DNA of 64,000 nucleotides from Bombyx mori (Eukaryota; Arthropoda; Insecta; Lepidoptera; Bombycidae): positions 17,481,001 to 17,545,000 of the forward strand of contig NC_085118.1 in assembly GCF_030269925.1 (NCBI RefSeq), in the 5' to 3' direction. Positions 33,422-45,400 of the stretch are shown here, piece by piece. Each line of letters starts with the position of its first letter. Positions within the stretch are counted from its first letter, which is position 1. Position numbers and translations under genes: made by a program. The notes beneath the pieces are model-generated. The model saw only the letters and a program-made list of their open reading frames with translations, was not told where the DNA came from and ran no database searches.

Positions 33422-36400
33422 ATGTCGCTGTTCTTCAAGTTCAGAAGCAACGTGAGTATCTAGCGCTTCCTCTTGGCTCTCCGGAGCCCGCAACGTGCCG
33501 CCGCCGCGGTGCACTCTGCCTTTTGCACACTCTATTTACGTGACGCTGTTGATACGTCTTTGCAAATTTAATTTATATTCCGTGCGATATAAGCATAATA
33601 ATGCGATAAATATTATGCACATTATGATATCCGAATCCGATTTCCCTTGAGTGAAACAACTGTAGTTCTGGCGATGCAAGTCACGGTCGTTTCTTTAAAG
33701 TTCAATATCTGAAACTGGATAAACAGCTCATTCTGGCCGCGAAACAGTAATGTGTTCGGATTTGAAGGGTGGGACTGCTTTACACTATCCAGTTGGGGCT
33801 TAGACCTCAAGTGGCGGGGTGGTTTCTGGTGGTTTGTGGCGTTCACATTGTGATATCTATGATATCTATGGTCTCAGGTAGGTACTTACCACCAGGTGTG
33901 CCTTCGGATGTTTCGGTTAGGGGGCCGAACCTCTTACGAGGCTCCCGCGCCTGGGGAGCGCGCGGCCCAACCACTAAACGATCCCCTGTACTGTCGACGA
34001 CTCCCGATTACCGCCCGAAACAGAACCTGGCCAAGGCAGGCACGCACCTCTCCCGAAAGACGCCCGACGGACGAGTCGTCGAGGTGATGGTCGACGACTC
34101 CAAGTTGCCGGTCTTAATATGGCAGGTCCAGGTCCCAGCTCGCCCGGTGCCACTGCTATCCCGGAATACCCAGCTGCACCAGAACCAGCGTGCCGGCTCG
34201 GGACCTGGTGCACCGCCGCCCGGTCGCACTTCCACAGCCGCTCCCCGGGACCGCTGTCGTGCAGCGCGCTAAAGTACGGAATCGACCCCTGTTCTCGTCT
34301 TGAGTTCGCCTGCCAAACAATAGCAATGAGCATATTTCAGAAGAAGTCTCAGAAATGTCTACATTGTGATAGTTATTGTAAAGATAGCATGATAAAGAAT
34401 AAAGGCACCCGTAGCGAGGAACCATTCTTAGTGAAGTCACTGGAGCTCAGAACACAACGCCAAGCGAATGAATAAAGTGAGTTGAAGCCGGCGGCCGAGC
34501 CTCCTGCGAGGTCCTCGCGCCTAGGGGGCGCCCGGGGCGTGTGGGACTGAACGTTCGCAGATTTTGGAGACGCATCTCGTGTGCTGTGAAGTATATACTT
34601 CTAAACAAACACTTTTTGTAGGTTTATGTAACGCTTCATGAGGACATATCATGTACCTGAGACCGAAGTCTCGACATCCTTGTCCTTCACACCGGCCCGG
34701 AACACGCCCCTGAACATACAGTTAAAGTGGCACCTGCATTGTTAGCTACTACTTTGTGTGAAATAGTCGAATCGCATGAGAAATTGTCAATCATCCATTC
34801 ACGTTGTAAATTATTTAATTTTTATCTTCATCTTAATATAATTTCCATTCGTTTGAGGAGACAGTTTTGGGAACATTTTTGTGAAATATTTAAAATTTAG
34901 CATTAATGTAAATAAAAATAATAAGGTACGATTCATAATGTACCTACGTAATGTTTAACGGCCGTTTGGTGTAGTGGTAAGTGACATGGTCACTACACAA
35001 AGGGGTCGCGGGTTCGAATCCCGCCAAGGGAAGATATTTGTATGATAAATATAAATGTCTTTTCCAGGGTTATGGATGTATATTAAATATATGTATGTGT
35101 ATAATAAAAATCTTACATTTATTTCCGTTATCTGGTACCTGTAACACAAGTTCTTTACGAACTTATCACGGGACCAGTTAAAGTGGCGTGATTGTTAGTA
35201 AATATTAAAAAAAAAAAAAAAAAAATTAATGTTTTCGCCCTCAGCGACTCTCTCCCTCTCTGCAGCCTGGTTGTCTCGCGTTTTTTTTAATGCTTAGATG
35301 GATGGACGAGCTCACAGCCCACCAGGTGTTAAGTGGTTACTGGAGCCCATAGATATCTATAACTTAAATGCGCCACCCACCTTGAGATATAAGTTCTAAG
35401 GTCTCAAGTATAGTTACGACGGCTGCCCCGCCCTTCAAACCGAAACGCATTACTGCTTCACGGCAGAAATAGGCGGGGTGGTGGTACCTACCCTTCGGAC
35501 TCACAAGAGATCCTACCACCAGTAATTACGCAAATTATAATTTTTACGGGTTTGATTTTATTACACAATGTTATTCCTTCCGGTGTCTGCATCGCTCAAC
35601 ACGAATGCACCGGACGTGTTATCCTTTAGGCTGCGACGACTTCAAAGTCGAGCGTCGAGCAGGTCGTCGACGTCAATGTTCCACTTTTGGTTCATTATCC
35701 TTTTTAACATTGTTTTGTTTTCTGCATGCCCGGTGATTTCACTATCTCGTTTCGGATTCACTTTCTTGGAAAAGAGGTTAGATATCAGTAGTTCTGATTA
35801 TGAGGCACTATATTGGTACAATTCTAGAGAGGGCGTGAGTCATGGTGATTGATGTCCTCTCCAACAAGCATCACTTTTAACAATTCTTTTTTAAGAAGCG
35901 TTGAACTTGCTCCGATTATTCTTATAAATGGATGTATGTAAATATACGTACACATTTTATGACATCCAAATAAAGTTTTATTTAATACGCGTAACGCCAG
36001 CGTCAAGTCTGCACACGTATTGTGTATTATTGTAGTTGTCTTGTATGGAGTCATTGCGGTAGACAGTTAATTAAATAAACATGTACCGTGTCGTTCTTTA
36101 CACTGCAAATGGCAAATGCTCACAAACTCCACTCTACAAACGCATGGATGCTATACAAGTATAGGTACAAGCTTGCAAGTACAAGTGTGGTAAGTGTGGT
36201 CCGGTCAGACGAGCTGTACACTTGTGCAGGCGAACATGGCAGACGTGAACGTGGAAGCTGTGTCGGCGTCTGAATCGACATATTTTCATCTGTAGTACAG
36301 AGAAAAACAAAAAAAAGCGAAAAGTTCGGCGGAGAAGATGATGGATATTAAAAATCCATAGAAATGCAAATGGTACAATAACCGCGCGCCAATGTATAAA

Positions 36401-39400
36401 TATGTACGTATTTCTTTGTTCGGTGTTCATATACCGACATTATCGGATCGGCGACAAGCTCTCGCATGCCAAACCAAGCACCTCGTCAAAGTCACCCACG
36501 CTTGTGTTTGTGGACGTTGACCAAGCCTCGGCAAGCGTGTGACAAACGTAGCATATAAAATTGAACGGTGTGATAGCGTTGTAAGAATTAAAGTAGCTAC
36601 CTGGAGAGTAGCCAAAGGAACCAGTTCCAGGTATCCTGGGTGGGCGCGGCGCTATCAGCTGTGCGTCGCCCCCGGCACCCCGCCACCCCTCTCCTCCCCG
36701 CACGTCACCCCTCCCCGAGCGGAACGAGCCGGGCGGGCGCGGGCAGACGCGGCGGCCACGCACGAGCGAGCGGCGCGGCAATCCAGTGTCAGTCTCAGTG
36801 TTCTTGCCGTGGCGGGCGGGACGGTAATTTGAGTCGCATCGCCGACGCATTCGGACGTTGTGTACCGCGAAAGCTTCCGCGAGTGTCAAGTGTGTGATCA
36901 TCGACATAACCGTTGTAGTGTTGTGTTGAGTGCTGCAGCCGCGGAGTGTGCCGCCACGGATCCGTCGGGGGCACTGACCGACCACCAGATCACGGTACGA
37001 ACTCGGAGATGATTAGTCGAGCGGCGAACTTCCAACTCTTTCATTCTATTATACCTACGCTATAACGGTCACATCAACTAAACGATCTGCTCCCAACTAG
37101 TTCGATTAATTATAGCATTAGTAGAACGTTGAGATTAATTTACACCAACAATGAACTGTTCGCTGTCTACGTAATAATATCAATATTGTATTGACGCACC
37201 GTAGATAGACTACAATAGAGTGCTCACGGTCAATGAAGCTAACATAACCCCTCGAGGTTATTAGCAATAGGTAGGAAAAAAGATAGACCGCTCAGTCGTA
37301 TGTTTTCGTGACAAGTACATAAAACCGTAATCTAATCCATTTAACAGATTAATACGCGCCAATTAGGCGCTTGTAAGTTAATTATTGCACAGTACTCGAA
37401 GGAGCTTGGATTCAGTTGCGTGTGTATTGGGTACGTTGTGTGTGTACCTAGCGGGCTAGTACTTAGAATCGCGGTGAGGGAGTAACCATTTAGTGGTACC
37501 TATCTAAAGAACTGAAAGACGATTAAGACTACGACGGCGTGTAATGTATTAGTTTGACGTCTGCTGAGGGTGCCGGACGATAGCGATGGGCCATGGCCAT
37601 CCGACACACTCACACACACACACAGCGGCGGTAGCACTAACGGCTCCACTATCTGCTGCACCTCCACACTACTCCACAGCGCACAGTGCACGTTGCGATA
37701 AGCCACTGAGTTGCGACATGCAAACAATAACAACTGCGTACGGCGCCCGACTTCAGACTCTACCTTTGTATAAACTTTATAATTGTGCTACATACTACGT
37801 GCACTACAGATACTACATACCTACCTACTCGTACATAAACGACGAGTAGGTATAGTGTCTATTCTGTTTGTAGCCGCGGACATCCCCATGCTAATCCTTT
37901 AATCGATATCAAATTAGGTTTCTAAGAAGCTGCGCTGGGAGCGCGGTTTCGCCTGTAGTACAACGACGTAACAGTCGAAGTGACACCAACGAGTGAACGA
38001 GGAACATATTTTATATTCACATAAAGCTGGAACACAGACCGTCTGTGCGTACCGCAGCGGCACTCACAGCGCATACTGTAGGTACTGTTAGACGACACTT
38101 CGAAATCCCGATAAATAGCGCATTTTTTAAGCTAAGGGTTATTAATTTGAATTTTATTAAGCATCTTAGGTATTCAAAACTCAAACATGCTCGCAATCTA
38201 GATGAGTCAAGTGTTGCCAAGTATAAAATCGTAACAATTTAATATAATTTTAACAAAGCTATTCAAGGTTCAATGACGTAATCGGGTTTTTCCAGTAAAA
38301 AGCTATGTAATCTACTCGGAGATTTTCTAAGCTGTCTTTTGTCTGAGTAGTGGCCCCGGCTAGACTATTACAGCAGACAAATGAAGCCTCGCCACTGCTC
38401 TTTATTTCACAACTATATTCATAGACGTGCGATGTGAATATTTGATAGAAATCGTAAAAATCTAAGATATCTTAGATACATAAATAGAAATGTGAGCTGT
38501 GGAGTGGAGATGGCGACGCCGCGCCGGCACTGCGGAGTGACACACGGATTTATTATTCCGGATAATACTCAAATATCGTCGATGACATTATAATTACATC
38601 CACAGTATACTGCAGACCTTCATATAGCGCTAGTTATCATAAAATAAAAGGAATTGGAAAAAACTTGAACCAAGTTAACGAAATTGTCCTGATGATCTTG
38701 TGCACAGGCTCCGAACAAAGACATTGGGACCGGCCAAGCAATCCGAACCCTACGGTGGCCGCCCGCCTTCGACTAGAGCGGTGCATACATAACGCGGTGG
38801 CCTACCTAAGCACTGGTCACCGATCTCGTCGAACCCGTCGATTGCGACGAAGGGTTTATCATCAAAGTTAACCCACAGGCACAGTTCACTGAGTTTCTCG
38901 CCGGATCTTCTCAGTGGGTCGCGTTTCCGATCCGGTGGTAAATTCTGCGGAGCACTGCTCTTGCTAGGGCTAATGTTAGGAACGTCGTCAGGTTTGAGCC
39001 CCGTTAGCTCACCTACTAATCCTGTGAATCTAGTTTTTACTTTTTTCTACCTAAGCTGATAGCCTTGAGAGGCTATTTCAGCGTAACCTCAACTAGTAGG
39101 TGAGCTCACGGGGCTCAAACCTGACGACGTTGCTAACACGAACCCTAGCAAGAGCAAAGTCTCAAGCGACGGGTTCGCCGAAAACGATGACCAGTGCTTG
39201 AGTTACCTAAAAGCACCGTTAGTGGATCGGGAGGATCCGAAATGATGTGTTTTGGGAGACATCGACTGCTTTCCATTCTGTCCACAGGATCGAGAATGTA
39301 GCTACCGGCGGCCATGAGAGGGTTCTCGTGTCGGGCCGCTTGATCGAAATGCCATGAATCTAGTATAACCCCTCGAAGTTACTAGAATACATAGGAAAAA

Positions 39401-42400
39401 AGACATCCACATTTTGATAGCTATGGATTCCAGCACCCATTTCATCGGTTAGAGTGTGCTTCATTCTTCACTAAAATAACTCAATAACGCAAAAGGAGTC
39501 TGCGAGATCTCTCTCGACATTCGCCCAATCCCGCAGTTAGTTTTGAACTAGTGGCGCTTATTTTTGCTTAAACTGACGACATTATGTTTTGCGGAAGTAC
39601 ACCGACGCGACACAATATAAACACTCGTAAGATCAGTAGCAGTCCTAAATGACAGTCACTCGTCTTATTTTTGTATTTAGATTTGTATGATCGTGACGCT
39701 GGTCTGCTGTGGAACATTGTTCGGATTCGATTCCCGGTCGGAGCCAGCATAGCACACATACATACCGAAGCCTAACGTACATACATACCTGACTTGTATG
39801 TTTGTCTGACTGAATGTGAGTAGTTCAGCGCGTGACGCGTGACGCGTCGCTTGTGAGTGACGTCACCCGACCCACGCAAACGTGTCCCTAACCTATGAGA
39901 TGTATCCACGCATGTTAGACATTGTTTATATTAGCAATTGAACCCCCGCCTTAAACTAAAACTAATACTGTGCCAGCATTTTGCGGCCAGACAACAAGTC
40001 TGTTCGTTAAGGCAAATGGAATCTCGCTATTAAAATATGTAAAAATATGTTTCTCGGTAAATTCGAGATTGCGCGCTGAGCAAACATCGTGTCATTGTTT
40101 ACTGAAGCTGTTAGGACTACAAGCCAGACATAGTAACCCCGGCGCGCGCTGCACAGCACCGACTCTATAATAATATGTGCAATGTACCTACATGTAATAG
40201 TATCGGTTTATTCACGATTTATCGGAACAAGGTCGTAAGTGTAATGTATGTACTACAAGAACAGCGCACAATATAAACAGTTCATGCGAGTGATATGTGT
40301 CTACAGGACGGCCGCGGGGGTGTGGGGTGTGGGGTGTGGGGGGTTCAAGGAGCACGACTGCTTCACTTGTGGACTTTGGACTTTGCACACTCTTCATGCA
40401 ATTTCCCCGTTAATCAAACATCCGAAAATTTCGTTCTAAAATGCAATTGTAAAATCTAGCTATAATTAGCAGGTGCATTTTGTAGTTGTTTTGCGCCTCA
40501 TATCGCATTACATCGCATCGTATCGTATCGCGTCGCATCGCATGGGGCGGCAGCGGTTCTCGGGAGCAAGACGGCCCCAGTAACAATAATACTACGACGA
40601 CGGCGACGGATCTAGCTCAGAGTGAGCGGGGTCGATGACCTCTGTACCTTCAAAAACTATCAATAAAATGGAAAATACCTAATTATATTATATTATTGCA
40701 TACTATTAAGTATTCGCATTCTGCTGGGACTTCGAACTGATGCTTCAACGTCGGGATCTCTAGGCTCCGTGCTCTGAGCTCGTGTGTCAATTATACTTAT
40801 TATAGTACTGTACTCTAAAAACGGAGACTTAGAAGTCATGTATCAAGGTGGATGACGGTATTTACCTTGTTGATGTCTATGGGCTCCGGTAATCACTTAA
40901 CACCAGGTGGGCTGTGAACTTGTCCACCCATCTAAACTGGCATAATAAGAATCGCGCTGTCAATCATGTCCGGCCGTGTTATGTCAGCCTAGAGTAGCAC
41001 CGCCCCATCTTTTACCGCGGGCATTGGTTAGGTAAAACTTGGATAGATATGTGTCAAGCAGTGGGTCTCTGCTTGAAGGTTGTAGTTCATTGCGATCAGC
41101 GACGGGTGGGTGGTTGCACTTGTTTCAGCTGTAATGAATGGGAATGTTCAGAGGGCGCGGCGGCGGCGTGTGTGCGGTCGCGTGCCGGCCGGGCAGACGC
41201 CGGTATCGATCGCGCCGGCCGGAGAGCATCCTCTCACGACCCAGCGTAGACTGATGTCCCCTGAGAACAGTCAACGACCCTGCTATCTTTGTACTTGGGA
41301 GATTACTATATACTGCAATATGGTATATTACTTTGTTTGTTTTATTACTAAGGCTTACGTATAAACGTGATGGTATTATATAAATACAAGCCCGTATGAA
41401 AAGTCAACAGGTACGTCATATCAAGGGTCATTGATAAGAACAATTGCACCGCGTGCGTGGCAACGTGCAGTGGGCGTGCCGTAATGTTGGACGTATTGAG
41501 TGAGGTGTGACCGACGATGGACATCTGCAGTACCTCATCACACAAGTTAAGGAACTTGTGTGACTTATTGATCGCTGCTTGCGACTCGATTTTTTCCTTA
41601 TTTAGGTTAACTTAAAAACTTTTTTGATCTATGAAACTATGCCGAAATACTCGGCATCAAAATCTGGTTGAAGAGATTACCAAGCACAGCTCCGGCCTGG
41701 TGTGGGGTTATGCTCCCCATCTCTGTCCCGGAGCTCCAAAGTTTCGAATTAAGGACGATCTCGAGCGACAGGCCGCAGCGACTGTGCCTTGGCATTCGTG
41801 ACTGCTACGAGTAACGGTGACCAAGAGCTGTCCGCTTTCCAGATCCAAGATCACAATAAGCGCTTCTAAGAACTATGATATATGATTCAAACTTTTCCCG
41901 AAGGCTCAGAATTTGCTTCAGAGTGAATAGAGCACTGTGACGGTTTATTCGGAGGGAGCTACCTTATTTATTGTAGTCTATTATAATGAATAGAGCGCTC
42001 GTGTAGCGGGTGTCGTGCCACGAACTGTCAGCCACACCACCTGGAATTACTGCGCCGACCCACATGCATTTCTACAGATCTTTTAGCCACGTACCATTTA
42101 GCTCGGCATGAGCTCCTTTCAAGGGTGTTTCCTGAGCGCTGTGACATTCATGTGTTCACAAACAGTATTTGAAAGAGTCCCAGACCTGCGTCACGGTGAC
42201 CGCCCGACATTATGGCAAAAATAATGTACTTACCTTAACCATCACGTTATCTATAAACATAAGACACATAGAGCTCATGAGTCCACTAGCGGTTACGTGC
42301 TGTCGTCTCGTTCGAATTCATCCTCTGTACTCTAAATTAGTAACAAGTGAACACCTAGAGCAATCTTTTACAAGTAATTAATTATATCGACAAGCCTCCC

Positions 42401-45400
42401 GCTACGAGTATCTTATCTTATTAGTTATGCAAGCGCATGCAGACTCATCATGGCCTCCGCAGAGTTATCGCGGAAGGTGACTGAAAACACTGAATATCAG
42501 TTTGGTTTGGCGTCGGTGTTATGATAACAATAGGATAATAATACAACTAAGCGTATTAGTAGACCAAAGAGAATGTGAACGCTGGATTGTTGGCTGCTGT
42601 TGACGGATCACTAGCGACGCGAACGATGCATTTTTGTTAATTAGATTAAGAAAAGGGACTCATCATTTCTCTCTTCTTTAAGTTATTTTTCAGATTATGA
42701 AATGGTCTTGCATTCTTGTATAGTTAGATCATAAACATTCGCTTGCCTGCGTGTGTGTGTGTGTGTGTGTGTGGACGCCGCATCTCTACATTCGTATATA
42801 ATTACTGTTAGTGGATTGTTAGTCACGCCACAGAACAAAAACAATTTTCTTTTGTAATTTTTAACAGAATACTAAAAGTGCCTACGGATTTACTCGTGTT
42901 AGTTTTGTAATTGTACATTAACAAAATGAAACAGCTATAGGATAAACCGTAGGCCCGCTCTCCGCTGTCTGTCTGTCTGTCTGTTCCCAGCGCTCTCGTT
43001 GCAAACCATCAACCGCTCCGTCTGCTGATACGTGATAGATATACAAATAGTTTAAAAAAAAAAAAAAACTTTCGTTGGTTATTGGTTTTATATTATTGTT
43101 TCATTTTATAACTGGGTTAATTTTGACAATTTTCGCAGAAAGTGGTTCAGTTGAACCAGACCGCTAAAAGCTCAACCTATTCAAAAATGTTTAAGGGCAC
43201 AAATTCTGGTAGTGTTTTTATGCAGTTTTCAATTATTTTTCTTTATGTAAAAAATATATTACATGCGGTAAACGGAGAGCAGCCGAAACTGACTGGTAGC
43301 TACTACTGACAAGCGACCCCGCTCACCCAGCCCAGCGCGCAACAAGTGCTTCACACACCGACCGCGCCGGCTCCGCTGCGTGCTGTGCGCCACTCGCAGT
43401 GACGCGGTCCCCTGCGCACTACCCGCGTCACACAGCACGGACCTGGTGCTCTGTGGAGGAGAAGTTCGGCGCAGTCGGAGGAAGTGCGCTCCGATGTGCA
43501 GTCTCCCACTGCGTCGCGCACGCAACCGACTGCGTCCTTGTGATTAAAAAATAACTCAGAACGTCATCACGCTGGTTTTTAGCTACATGCTCTTTTGTAA
43601 TGTAACTAAGTTTTCTTCGATAGGATTTAAATATGATACAATGAATCGGCGTAAGGAGCGCGATGTGCTGATGCCGGCGCCGGAACCAATACACATATTA
43701 TTATACGAATCACAATATAACCTACCAAACGCTAATATATGTACTAATCTGATAACGAAAAGATTTACATAAAACAATGATTGCCAAGCAGTCATGCTGC
43801 TACATCACTAGGATACAATAATGGAGTACCTACTTAGTCAATAGTGTGGGAGCCGAAAAGCACAAAATAGTGTATTAAAATTTACATTATACGATAATAA
43901 TTTATTGCTTTAATGCTAAATGGTCGCCGTCGCTCAGGAAAATCAATATTAAGGACACAAGCAGCTGTCTAGTGCCGCCGTGAGCTGACGCATTCCGCTT
44001 CGTTTGAAGAACGACCTGCGACAGCGGTCCAGAGCAGAGCGCGTCGCGTCGCGTCCCGTCGCGCACAATACGGAGAGTGTCGTCGTAACTGGTTACTGGT
44101 TGTACGCAGCGAGGCAGCGGCGCCGGTGCGGCTGCGTGCGGCATGGAGTGCGGAGTGGCGGCGAGCGGCTTCCCCGCGCCCGCACCCCGCGCACACCCCG
44201 CCCTCTCCCCGACAGAGCGCTCCCCCGCCAAGGCCGGACTGCACGTCAACTTCAGCGATAAGGGAGAGGTGAGAGACACGCTCAATTGTTTCCGTAGGCA
44301 GAAGAGACTATGACCCACCTACTAGCAAGCGGTTACCGTGGCTCACGGGCAATAACAACGCCAGTGGCACGGCCCAGTCGTGGCCTACATGACTTCTCTT
44401 AGAACTAATATATCGGACATTACCGAGAGTTTCTGCGCCACGACTTCCTATTATCGTGGTTTTAGTTTCTATCATATACTTTGGTTTGTTGCTCGGACGG
44501 GTTAGAGAGCTCACGATGCTCTCGATGTGAAGTGGTTACAGCAGACCACATATGGTCTATCCTCAGAGTCACATGCGTACTGCGCGACACAGATGGACGG
44601 GACGGGGTGGTGTATCTACCGCTGGGAGTGCTTACAATACGAGTTATTAAAGGATTTGTACGATGATAAACTTCGGTGGCGACAACAATGCCTGCGATTA
44701 TTTCGATAAATCAATGAACTTAGGCCAATTAGCGCTAGATAGCTAGTAACCAAGACTTACGAAGTTTGCGGTGAGTTATTCTATGCGCGAGCCGCTTTCT
44801 TTGTTGTTCCAGGTAAAAGAGCGACGCGAGAAGTTCCTAACGGCGAAGTATGGCAGCCATCAGATGGCACTGATACGCAAGCGACTCGCGGTCGAGATGT
44901 GGCTCTACGACGAGCTGCAGAAGCTCTACGAGATACCGGTCAGTGCGCGGCGCCTTCTCTCTATGTTGAACTCTATAATACCCTGTGTGTACGCAGCTCG
45001 TGGTTAATCCTGAACAAGTTGTTTTCAATCATTGAAAAATCCCTAAACGATCTCTAAATTATATGTACAAATGCACATACATCAGGCTGGCCCCGGCTCA
45101 CTCGCGGTGACGCCTTCGTCGAACTCGTCGCATGCGAGGAAGATTTCAACCTGTAGCCTAGCGCAATCGCAATCAACTGAGTTTCTTTTTTTCTATTACT
45201 TAGTTGGGTGGACGAGCTCACAGCCCACCTGGTGTTAAGTGGTTACCGGAGCCCATAGACAACTACAACGTAAATGCCGCCCCCCCACCTCGAGACATGA
45301 GTTCTTAGATCATAGTTTTTATAGTACAACGACTGCCCCACCCTTCAAACCTAAACACATTACTGCTTCACGGCAGAAATATACAGGGTGGTACCTACCC

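Noticed and set aside
33769..34333. Long overlapping frames on both strands in GC-rich DNA
   Set aside because: Length follows from GC-richness; no domain recognised, and the plus frame starts within a decayed Bm1. Left as an unassigned block.
34957..35035. Possible functional tRNA gene
   Set aside because: The T arm and both promoter boxes are good, but the acceptor halves do not pair and the anticodon arm is poor; an A-tailed body follows, so it is a SINE head.
39660..39760. B-box-like GGATTCGATTCCCGG, possible RNA gene
   Set aside because: No A box or stem structure upstream; probably a SINE fragment.
43902..44318. 138-codon minus-strand frame
   Set aside because: It is antisense to the first exon and 5' UTR of the PPP1R14-like gene and has no recognisable features.
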